A stretch of DNA of 64,000 nt from positions 5,213,001 through 5,277,000 of the forward strand of contig NZ_JAKRKC020000001.1 of the NCBI RefSeq assembly GCF_022664455.2. The letters are read 5' to 3'. Made by a program: the position numbers and the translations under genes. Positions 8,655 to 17,100 of this stretch are shown in pieces; the stretch's first letter is position 1; each line of letters begins with the position of its first letter. The notes below the pieces were generated by a model. That model had not been told where the DNA came from, did no database searches, and saw only the letters and a program-made list of their open reading frames with translations. Source of the stretch: Actinomadura luzonensis (GTDB taxonomy: Bacteria; Actinomycetota; Actinomycetes; Streptosporangiales; Streptosporangiaceae).

Positions 8655-10208
8655 TCAGTGGACCGGGCCCGCCCCGGGCTCGCCGGTGCTCTGCGCCCGC
8701 GCCGGCAGGAGCAGCGCCATGCCGACCACCGCCACGGACAACACCGCGCCGATGATGAACGCCAGCCGCATGCCGTCGAGGCCGGCGACCACCCCGGTGG
8801 CGCCCTCCGCCCGCGCGGCGTCGGCCCCCGCGCTCATCACGGTGATCACCAGCGCCGTGCCGAAGGCCGCGGCGACCTGCTGCAACGTGCTCAGGATCGA
8901 GCTGCCGTGGGAGTAGAGCCGCGGCGGCACCGCGCCGAGCCCGAGGGTGAACACCGGCGTGAAGGTGGCGGCCAGGCTGATCATCAGCAGCGCGTGCAGG
9001 CCGAGCACCTGCCAGTACGGCATGCTCACCGAGACCTGGGTGAAGCCGGCGAGCGCGATCATGATGCCGACCGCGCCGGGGATGACCAGCACCCGCCCGC
9101 CGAAGCGGTCGAACAGCCGGCCGACGGTCGGGCCGAGCAGCCCCATCGCCAGCCCGCCCGGCATCACCAGCAGCCCGGTCTCCAGCGCGCTCAGCCCGCG
9201 GATGCTCTGCAGGTAGAGCGGCAGCAGGATCATCGAGCCCATCATCGCCATGAACGCCACCGACATGAGGATCAGCGCGACCGTGTAGGTGCGGTGCCGC
9301 AGGGTGCGCAGGTCGAGCAGCGGCACGCCGCGCTTCTGCAGGCGGAGCTGGCGGACCACGAAGACCGCGATGGCGGCCAGCCCGCCGCCGGCGATCGCCG
9401 CGGCCTCCAGGGGGTCGCCGCCCTCGAACCGGCTGAGCCCGAAGACCAGGCCGCCGAAGCCGGCCGCGGCGGTCAGCACGCTGAACCAGTCGATGCTCGA
9501 CATCTCGGTCTGGCCGACGTTGCGCAGCCGCTTCAGGCCGCCCCAGGCGATCAGCCCGGCGATCGGCAGCACCACGGCGAACAGCAGGCGCCAGGACCCG
9601 AACTGCAGGATCACCCCCGACACCGCCGGGCCCATCGCGGGCGCGACCGAGATGGCGAGGCTCACGTTGCCCATCACCCGGCCGCGGTCCTCCTCGGGCA
9701 CCACCTGCATCAGCGTGGTCATCAGCAGCGGCATCATCACGGCCGTGCCGGACGCCTGCACGATGCGGGCGCCCAGCAGCACCTCGAACGTCGGCGCGAC
9801 GATGGCCAGCGCCGTGCCGAGCAGGAACAGCCCCATCGCGGTCGCGTACGCGGCGCGGGTGGTGACCCGCTGCAGGAACCACCCGGTGACCGGGATCACC
9901 GCGGCCATGGTGAGCATGAAGGCGGTGGAGAGCCACTGCGCGGTCTGCTCGGTGATGTGCAGGGCGTCCATCAGCCGCGGGATCGCGTTGATCATGATGG
10001 TCTCGTTGAGGATGACCACGAACGTGGCCAGCACCAGCAGCCGGATCACGGCCGGCGTGCGGCCCGCGGCCGGGGCGGCGGCGGACTTGGCGGGCGGGTC
10101 GAGCTGTGAAGTAGGCACGGCACCTCGTTCGGGGTCGTCGGTCAAGACACGCTCACGACCGGGGCCCTGGCCTTCGGTCGCCGTCAGCGAAGCAGAAGTT
10201 GTCGTCAT
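8655..10208 (-). CDS. DHA2-type MFS multidrug exporter
   Basis: A 517-residue transporter with about 14 hydrophobic segments, the size and layout of the drug:H+ antiporter-2 group. Motif C-like AISVAPAMGPAVSGVIL (near helix 5) and the early VILNETIMINAIPRLM are diagnostic. The loop 2-3 motif is weak (LQRVTTRAAYA). ATG at 10208 is chosen because the longer form adds a few non-conserved residues. The segment 10204-10220 over the start has GTCAT/ATGAC inverted arms. A TetR gene lies 158 bases upstream on the same strand, and such pairs normally form a drug-inducible efflux unit. Confidence 0.88.
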   Translation of the reverse strand: MTTTSASLTATEGQGPGRERVLTDDPERGAVPTSQLDPPAKSAAAPAAGRTPAVIRLLVLATFVVILNETIMINAIPRLMDALHITEQTAQWLSTAFMLTMAAVIPVTGWFLQRVTTRAAYATAMGLFLLGTALAIVAPTFEVLLGARIVQASGTAVMMPLLMTTLMQVVPEEDRGRVMGNVSLAISVAPAMGPAVSGVILQFGSWRLLFAVVLPIAGLIAWGGLKRLRNVGQTEMSSIDWFSVLTAAAGFGGLVFGLSRFEGGDPLEAAAIAGGGLAAIAVFVVRQLRLQKRGVPLLDLRTLRHRTYTVALILMSVAFMAMMGSMILLPLYLQSIRGLSALETGLLVMPGGLAMGLLGPTVGRLFDRFGGRVLVIPGAVGIMIALAGFTQVSVSMPYWQVLGLHALLMISLAATFTPVFTLGLGAVPPRLYSHGSSILSTLQQVAAAFGTALVITVMSAGADAARAEGATGVVAGLDGMRLAFIIGAVLSVAVVGMALLLPARAQSTGEPGAGPVH

Positions 10209-10366
10209 GTACAGAATGACCGGCGGCACCGACAAAACTCATCGGCAGCGGGGAAGGACGTGCCCGCGAGGTGGCCGCCGGCATCCGGTCGGCCGCGCTG
10301 TGCCGCGAGCGCCCGGCCGGCGTCGTGCGCAGGAGCAGCCCGCCGGCGGGTCACGCCGTGGGCCGG

Positions 10367-10969
10367 TCAGCGGGACGGCCCGGCGGCGCACAGGCGCAGC
10401 GCGCTCTCCCGGCACAGGGCCGCGGCCTCGTCGGCGGTGAGCCGGCCGGCGGCGACCTCGGCCGCGGCGGCGTGCTGGAGCCCGATGACGGCGGCGGTGA
10501 GCCAGGCGGCGGGCGGCGCCGGGTCGAAGGCGCCCGCCTGCTGGCCGCGCCGGACCAGCCGTTCGAGACGCGGGGGCACGACGTCGTGGGGGTCGTTGTC
10601 GGCGGGCCTCGGGACCCAGGTGGCGGTCGGGTCGAGCAGCAGCGGGTAGCGGCGGAGGAAGCGCCAGCCGGCGTCGAGGAAGGCCGCGAGCGCGTCGGCG
10701 GGCGGCGCGGTGTCGAGCCCCGCCTCGTCGAGCAGGGCGCCGTAGTCGGCGGCGGCGGCCTCGACGAGGGCGGCGAGGAGGGCGTCGCGTGAGGGGAAGT
10801 GCGCGTAGACGGTCTGGCGGGTGACGCCGGCCGCGGTGGCGATCTCCTCCATGCTGGCGTCGATCCGCTCGCCGAGCACGACGCGGGCCGCGTTCAGGAT
10901 CGCGTCGATGCTGCGGCGGGCGTCGGAGCGGCGGCGGCGGGCGGGCGCGGGACCGAGCGTGTCAACCAT
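10367..10969 (-). CDS. TetR family regulator of adjacent MFS exporter
   Basis: A 200-residue regulator. The helix-turn-helix is in residues about 18-62 (SIDAILNAARVVLGERIDAS, then GVTRQTVYAHFPSRDALLAA). The C-terminal half is an Ala-rich helical ligand domain. GTG/ATG starts further upstream would add a Gly-rich extension without similarity to the family, so ATG 10969 (MVDTLGPAP) is used. Same strand and directly upstream of the DHA2 exporter, which it presumably represses. Confidence 0.85.
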   Translation of the reverse strand: MVDTLGPAPARRRRSDARRSIDAILNAARVVLGERIDASMEEIATAAGVTRQTVYAHFPSRDALLAALVEAAAADYGALLDEAGLDTAPPADALAAFLDAGWRFLRRYPLLLDPTATWVPRPADNDPHDVVPPRLERLVRRGQQAGAFDPAPPAAWLTAAVIGLQHAAAAEVAAGRLTADEAAALCRESALRLCAAGPSR

Positions 10970-11092
10970 CACCTGGATGCTATCCGCCCCCACCGTCCCC
11001 CCGTCGGCCCATCGGCCCGGCCCGCTCTGCGAGCCGGGGCGCGCCATGATCCTCCGGTGACACGCCGGAGGCGGTGAGGCACACTACAAGGC

Positions 11093-12079
11093 ATGCGGAC
11101 CCCTGCCGTGACGCTGTTATCGGTCCTGGCTCTGGTCGCGGCGGTGGCGTGCGCGCCCGCCGCGGCGCCGCCCCCGAAGCCCTCCCCCACACCCCGGCAG
11201 GGCGTCCTGCGGCAGACGCCGGACGACATCGGCCGCACCGCGGCCAGCATGCGCAAGCTGGACGACCTGCCGCTGTACGAGATGACCTACCACGGCGGCT
11301 ACGACGCCGAGGCGCCGCTCACCGACGCCGAGCTGAACAGGAAGGGCGACGGCTGGGCGTGCTCGCTGTTCCACCGCCCCGGCGAGTTCGGCCGCAACTT
11401 CGACTGGCTGCCCAACCCGGCGATGGTCGTGCACAACCGCCCGCCGGACGGCTACGCCTCGATCTCCCTGGCCGACGTCTCCTACCTGTTCCCGCCCCGG
11501 GTCCGGCCGAAGCTGACCATCGCGCAGGACCGGCGGCGGCTGGCGCACGCGGTGCTGACGCCGTTCGACGGCATGAACGAGAAGGGCCTCGCCGTCGGCC
11601 TGGCCCAGGCCCCGGACGCGCGGCTGCCCGCGCCCACGCCCGGGCGCACGACGGTGAGCGGGGTGCGGATCATCCGGCTGATGCTGGACCGGGCCGCGTC
11701 CGTGCCCGAGGCGATCGAGCTGATGCGCCGCTACGACCTGGACTTCACCGGCGGCCCGCAGCTCCACTACCTGATCGCGGACCGGGCGGGCCGGTCGGCG
11801 GTCGTCGAGTACGCGGGCGGCCGCATGAACGTCATCGACGACCGTTACCTCACCAACATCACCATGACCGGCGCCGACCGGGCCGCCAAGCTGGCCGACC
11901 GCCGTTACCGGCTGCTCGCCGAGGGCGGCGGCACGGAGGCGATGAAGCTGCTGCGCAAGGTCGCCCAGCCGCACACCCAGTGGTCGATCGTGTACGACCT
12001 GGACGACGGCACCGCCGAGCTCGTCACGGGGCAGCGGTGGAACCGGGTGCGGAACCTGCGGATCGCGACGGCGAACTGA
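11093..12079 (+). CDS. Ntn-type linear amide C-N hydrolase (C45/choloylglycine-hydrolase-like) lipoprotein
   Basis: A 328-residue secreted lipoprotein with lipobox Cys20 (LVAAVAC) followed by a Pro-rich tether. The core resembles the acyl-CoA:6-APA acyltransferase / choloylglycine hydrolase family of N-terminal-nucleophile amidases. Cys90 in GWACSLFHRPGEFGRNFDW is the expected nucleophile, and GRNFDW is a strong family motif. Further family-like elements are DGMNEKGLAVGL (about 158-169) and a conserved Asn in LTNITM. Unlike classic Ntn hydrolases, the Cys is not near the N-terminus, so activation would need cleavage before Cys90. Possible substrates are acyl-amides such as N-acyl-homoserine lactones or beta-lactam side chains; none is proven. 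Confidence 0.75.
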   Translation: MRTPAVTLLSVLALVAAVACAPAAAPPPKPSPTPRQGVLRQTPDDIGRTAASMRKLDDLPLYEMTYHGGYDAEAPLTDAELNRKGDGWACSLFHRPGEFGRNFDWLPNPAMVVHNRPPDGYASISLADVSYLFPPRVRPKLTIAQDRRRLAHAVLTPFDGMNEKGLAVGLAQAPDARLPAPTPGRTTVSGVRIIRLMLDRAASVPEAIELMRRYDLDFTGGPQLHYLIADRAGRSAVVEYAGGRMNVIDDRYLTNITMTGADRAAKLADRRYRLLAEGGGTEAMKLLRKVAQPHTQWSIVYDLDDGTAELVTGQRWNRVRNLRIATAN

Positions 12080-12809
12080 GCGGCCTGCGATCAACGGTGA
12101 CGATGCCGTTCCTTTTCTTTCTCCCGGGTAATGGCGGGACCGGCGCGCGCGCACGCATTGTTCAACTCATTTCCCGGTGAATACGCCGGGCTTTCGCGTG
12201 CGTCCGGCGGGCGGCGGCTGAGCGGCCGCTCAACTCCCCACGTCAGGCCGGAGTTTCTGGATGGGTTCGAGGGCGAATTAGGGTGCCCGGACAAACGGCC
12301 GGACCGATACTTGAAAGTTTCACCGGCACTCGACAGAGAGAGTGACAATCGGGTCAGAGTATGAGTTGACGTGCAGCGGGCGCCGTCTGGCCCGACTTCC
12401 GGGCCCTGTCCGGCCGCCGGGCCGGCGGGGCGGATCCCCGAGAATTCCGGCCATCCGAATCCCCTTTACGGTCACTCTGCCGATGGCGCGGCACCTTGGT
12501 ATCGGTTGCGCAGTCGAGCAAGAGTCAGGCATCCGGTAAGCGCCATTGACTCCTTCCGGCAACATCGATATAAGGTTCATATCGTTCAAGAGCGCGAGAT
12601 CACGCGCTAAGTCGAGACAGTTCCGCAGCTCCCATTTCGATGTTGTTTCGAGGCATTGTCGAGGAGCGCCGTAACATGGCGATTGACGTCCTCCGTATTC
12701 AGCGACGAAACCCCCGGACTCCCGGCAAGGGAGGTGCTGGGCGATCAGTGGCCGGTTAGCAGCGGCGGCGCGGGATCCCCATCCCCTGGATCCAGGCCCC
12801 GTCCGCACG
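12080..12809. promoter_or_regulatory. Gene-free leader upstream of the NRPS-PKS cluster
   Basis: About 730 bases without a convincing gene. GC content drops compared with the neighbours, especially near 12255-12370 and 12460-12660. The short open frames here have no ribosome-binding sites and no family resemblance. A perfect inverted repeat, CGATAT-N7-ATATCG, lies at 12566-12584, and an 8-base inverted pair AACATCGA (12561-12568) / TCGATGTT (12637-12644) surrounds it. These are the best candidates for an operator or promoter of the cluster that starts at 12810. No pathway regulator gene is adjacent. Confidence 0.5.
12566..12584. promoter_or_regulatory. Inverted repeat, candidate cluster operator
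   Basis: Perfect 6-base arms CGATAT and ATATCG separated by 7 bases, in the AT-richer leader about 225 bases before the first biosynthetic gene. Sites of this shape bind dimeric regulators. The regulator is not identifiable in the window. Confidence 0.35.
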
Positions 12810-14099
12810 ATGTTCTGCCTGCCGTACGCCGGAGGAGGCGCCAGCGCCTACACCGGGCTTCTCCGCCGGCTCACCGATCTCATCGACCTCACCGTCGTCC
12901 CGCTCCAGCTCCCCGGCCGCGAGAACCGCATCGCCGAGCCGCCGGCCTTCACGGTCGCCGGGATCGCCGACGAGATCGCGCCCGCCACCGGCGAGCCGTA
13001 CGCCCTGTACGGCCACAGCATGGGCGCCCGGCTGGCCTTCGAGGTGGCCCGCGAGCTGCGCCGGCGCGGCCTGCGCCCGCCGTCGCGGCTCTACGTCGGC
13101 GGCGCGCACCCGCCGGACCGCCGGGTCCCGCTGGCCGCCGCCGTCGAGCTGCCCGACGACGCCTTCATCGACCAGCTCGTCCGCAGGTCGGGCGCGCTGC
13201 CCGAGCTCAAGCACCTGCCGGAGCTGCGGGAGCTGATGCTGCCGGTGCTGCGCTCCGACTTCACCTGGATCAGGAACTACGCCTACGCCCCCGAGCCGCC
13301 GCTCGGCTGCCCCGTCGTGGCCTTCGGCGGGCTGGACGACGGGGAGGTCGGCGCGGCCGAGCTGCTCGGCTGGGCCCGGCACACGGCCGCCGGCTTCCGC
13401 CTGCGCACGCTGCGCGGCGGTCACCTGTTCGTCAAGGACAGCCCCGGCGAGCTGGCCGCGCTCATCGCCGCCGACCTCACCGCCGGGCACGCGCCGCCCG
13501 GGCCGGACGAGCTGCACCTGTGGCTGGGCGGGCCGGACGGGCACGAGGCGGTGCTGCGCCGCCACGCGGGCCGCGCCGTGGCCGGGGCCGTCCACGCCGG
13601 CGGCCTGACCCTGGTCGCCGCGACCGGCCAGGACGCGCCGCGCCCTCCAGGGGCGTCCGGGGAGCACGGGCCGGGGATCGGGGTGGCCCTGCTGCGCGCC
13701 CTGGGACCCGGCCGAGGCGGCGCGGGCGCGGCGGGCGGGCGGCGGGGCGGCGGGGCGGGCGGCGGGTGGCCGGCCGAGCTGAGCGACGACGAGCGGGAGC
13801 AGATCGAGGACGCCGCCGAGGAGGACCGGCCGTGGCTGGCCCTCCACGCGGTCGCCGCGAAACGGGCGCTGCTGGCCGCCTGCGGCGAGGACGCCGACCC
13901 GGCCGCGGCCGGCTTCCCCGACCTCGCCGACCCGGGCCCCTGGCGGGCCCGCTGCGGGCCGGGCCTGGAACGCCTGGCCCGGTGGCAGGTCGTGCGCCTG
14001 CCCCTGCACACCGCGCGGGGAGAAGTGCTGGCCGCGGTCGCCGTACCGCCCGGCAGGGCGCTGCTGAGCCTGGACATGCCCGCCGTACCGGCCGCATGA
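12810..14099 (+). CDS. Type II thioesterase with PPTase-like C-terminal extension
   Basis: A 429-residue protein. Residues 1-225 are a type II thioesterase: MFCLPYAGGGASAY at the N-terminus, LPGRENRIAEPP, nucleophile Ser in YGHSMGARLAFE (about residue 71), and His in GGHLFVKD (about residue 208). Such enzymes remove wrong acyl groups from carrier proteins. Normal members stop near 250 residues. Residues about 230-429 are extra: GIGVALLRALGPG, LSDDEREQIEDA and LHAVAAKRALLAA resemble the GVDxE, SxxE and WxxKEAxxK blocks of 4'-phosphopantetheinyl transferases, but the Asp and Glu ligands are replaced. A Gly/Ala/Arg-rich insert lies in the middle. ATG 12810 has no strong ribosome-binding site. 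It is the first gene of the cluster, 40 bases before the first NRPS. Confidence 0.75.
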   Translation: MFCLPYAGGGASAYTGLLRRLTDLIDLTVVPLQLPGRENRIAEPPAFTVAGIADEIAPATGEPYALYGHSMGARLAFEVARELRRRGLRPPSRLYVGGAHPPDRRVPLAAAVELPDDAFIDQLVRRSGALPELKHLPELRELMLPVLRSDFTWIRNYAYAPEPPLGCPVVAFGGLDDGEVGAAELLGWARHTAAGFRLRTLRGGHLFVKDSPGELAALIAADLTAGHAPPGPDELHLWLGGPDGHEAVLRRHAGRAVAGAVHAGGLTLVAATGQDAPRPPGASGEHGPGIGVALLRALGPGRGGAGAAGGRRGGGAGGGWPAELSDDEREQIEDAAEEDRPWLALHAVAAKRALLAACGEDADPAAAGFPDLADPGPWRARCGPGLERLARWQVVRLPLHTARGEVLAAVAVPPGRALLSLDMPAVPAA

Positions 14100-14139
14100 C
14101 GGCGGGACGAGGGCGGGGAGACGAGGACGGGGAGACAGG

Positions 14140-17100
14140 GTGACCGACGGGGCGCTTCTTCATGAGCTCGTCCTGGCGCAGGCCGTACGCACTCCGGACG
14201 CGACGGCCGTCCGCCAGGGGGACCACCGCCTGACCTACCGCGAGCTGGTCTCGGCGGCGGCGGGGCTGGCGCACCGGCTGCGCGCGGCCGGCGCGGGGCC
14301 CGAGGCGCGGGTCGGCGTGTGCCACCGCCGCACGCCGGACCTGCTGGTCTGCGTGCTCGGCGTGCTCATGTCCGGGAGCGCGTACGTGCCGCTGGACCCG
14401 GGGCATCCGCGCCGGCGGCTGGCCGGGATCGTCGCGGACGCGGGCATCGCCGCGGTCGTCGCGGACGCGACGGGCGCCGGCCTGCTGGCCGGGCTCCCCG
14501 TCCGACTGGAGCCGCCACGCCCACCGGCCGACGAGCCGCGCGAGCCGGGGACGCACGCGGGCGAGCCGCCCGCGAGCCGGGGACGCACGCGGGCGAGCCG
14601 TACGCGCCCGGGACGGACGCGGACCCGGTGGGCGAGCCGCCCGCGCGGGTGACGCCGCCGGGCGCGGCGGCCTACGTGCTCTACACCTCCGGCTCCACCG
14701 GGCGGCCCAAGGGCGTGGTGGTGAGCCACGCCTCGGCGGTGTCGTTCGTGCGGATGGCGGGCGAGGTGTTCGGGCTCGACGCCGGGTGCCGGTCGATCGG
14801 GTTCGCCGCGCTCGGGTTCGACGTGTCCGTGCTGGACGTCTTCGCCCCGCTGGCGAGGGGCGGCTCGGTGATGCTGGTCCCCGAGGAGGACCGCACCGAC
14901 GCCGCTCGCCTCCAGCGTTTCCTGGAGCGGCACCGGGTGACGTGGGGCACGATCCCGCCCGCGCTGCTCCCGCTGCTGGAGCCGGACCGGCTGCCCTGGC
15001 TCCGCGACCTGCTCACCGCGGGCGAGCCGGCCGGGCCCGAGCAGGTGGCCCGCTGGACGGCGGGCGGGCGGCGCTTCCACAACTGGTACGGCCCCACCGA
15101 GACCACCGTGTGCGTGGTCGGCACCGAGCTGACGGGCGCTTGGGACCGGCCGCTGCCGATCGGGCACGCGCTGCCGGGCTGCCGCGCGTACATCCTCGAC
15201 GACCTGCTCGACCCCTGCCCGCCCGGCACCCCCGGCGAGCTGTGCATCGGCGGCCCGCAACTGGCGCGCGGCTACCTGGACCGGCCGGGGCTGTCGGCCG
15301 AGCGGTTCGTGCCCGACCCGTACGGGGGGCCGGGGGCGCGCATGTACCGCACCGGGGACCAGGTCGTGCTGGAGGACGACGGCCGCATCGGCTTCATCGG
15401 CCGGCTGGACCGGCAGGTGAAGATCCAGGGCCAGCGGGTCGAGATCGGCGAGATCGAGGCGGTGCTGCGCGCGCATCCCGGGGTGCGGCAGGCGGTGGCG
15501 GACGTGACCGACGGCCCCGCCGGGCTGAAGGAGCTGACCGCCTACCTGACGCCGCTGGACGCGCCCGGCATCGAGGGGGTGCGGGCCCACTGCCTGGAGC
15601 GGCTGCCCGCGTACATGACGCCCACCAGGGTCGTACGGCTGGCCGCGCTGCCGCTGACGGCGGCGGGCAAGATCGACCTGGCGGCCCTCCGCGCCCAGCG
15701 GACCGCCTCCAAGGGGACGGACCGGCCGGGCGCGAGCGGGATCGAGCGGGAGGTGGCGGCGGCCTGGGCCGAGGCGTTCGGGAGCGGGGAGCCGGGGCCG
15801 GACGACGACTTCCTCGCCTGCGGCGGCCACTCCCTGCTGGCGATGCGCCTGACGGCGCTGCTGCGGTCCCGGCTCGGCAAGGAGATCGAGACCGGCGACG
15901 TGCTGGCGGCCCGCACCGTGGCGGGGATCGCCCGCCTGGCCGGGTCCGCCCCGCCGGTGCGGGACGAGCCGCCGGTCGCGGCGCCGGCCGCGCTGTCGGC
16001 GGTGCAGCGCCGCATGTGGTTCGTGGAACGGCTGGCGCCCGGCACGCCCGCGCACAACATCGCGATGGCGCAGCGCCTGACCGGGCCGCTCGACGTGGAC
16101 GCCCTGCGCGCCGCCCTGGCGGCGGTGGCGGAGCGGCACGAGGTGCTGCGCTGGCGGGTGCCGCAGGCGGGCGGGGTGCCGGTCGTCGCCGTGTCGCCGC
16201 CCGGCCCGGTGCCGCTGCCCGTGGAGGACGTCACCGAGGAGGAGCTGGGCGAACGCCTGGAAGCCGAGGCGCGGACCCCCTTCGACCTGGAGGCCGGGCC
16301 GCTGTGGCGAGCCCGCCTGCTGCGCCTCGCCCCGGAGCCCCGCCGCGCGGGCGAGGCGACCAGGGCCGAGGTGACCGGGGCCGGGGCGACCGGGGGCGGC
16401 GCGTTCGTGCTGGCCGTCACGGCTCATCACCTCGTGTTCGACGGCTGGTCGCAGCGGGTGTTCTACGACGAGGTGAGCCGCGCCTACCGGGGAGCGGCGC
16501 CGCCGCCGCTGCGCACGACGGGCGGCGGGTACGCCGCCTACCTGGCCGGGCGGGACGGGGCGGCGGACCTGGAGTGGTGGCGGGAGCACCTGGAGGGCGC
16601 GCCCGCCGTGCTCGACCTGCCGCGCGACCATCCGCGGCCGGCCGTGCAGACGTTCGAGGGGGCGGGCGCCGCCGCCGAGGCCGGCGCCGCCGTCAGCGCC
16701 GGGGTCCGGGCGCTGGCCGCGCGGCTGGGCGGCACGCCGTACGCGGTGATGCTGGCGGCGTTCGCGCAGGTGCTGCGGCGGCTCACCGGGCAGCGCGACC
16801 TGGTCGTCGGGGCGCCGGTCGCGGACCGGCGCGACCCGGCGTTCCATCCGCTGATCGGGTGCCTGGTGCAGGTGCTGCCGCTGCGGCTGCGGGTGGCGGA
16901 CGGCGAGTCGTTCGAGGCGCACGTGGCGCGCTGCCAGGAGACGTTGTCCGGGGCGCTGGCGCACCTGGACGTGCACCTGGAGCGGCTGGTCGACCGGCTC
17001 GGCCCCGGCCGCGACCTGTCCAGGAACCCGCTGGTGCAGGTGCTGTTCAACATGTACGACTTCGCCGAGCCGCGGCTGGAGCTGCCCGGCGTCACCGCCG

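Noticed and set aside
12131..12539. Small genes in the leader before the cluster
   Set aside because: No ribosome-binding sites, no family resemblance, composition typical of noncoding DNA.
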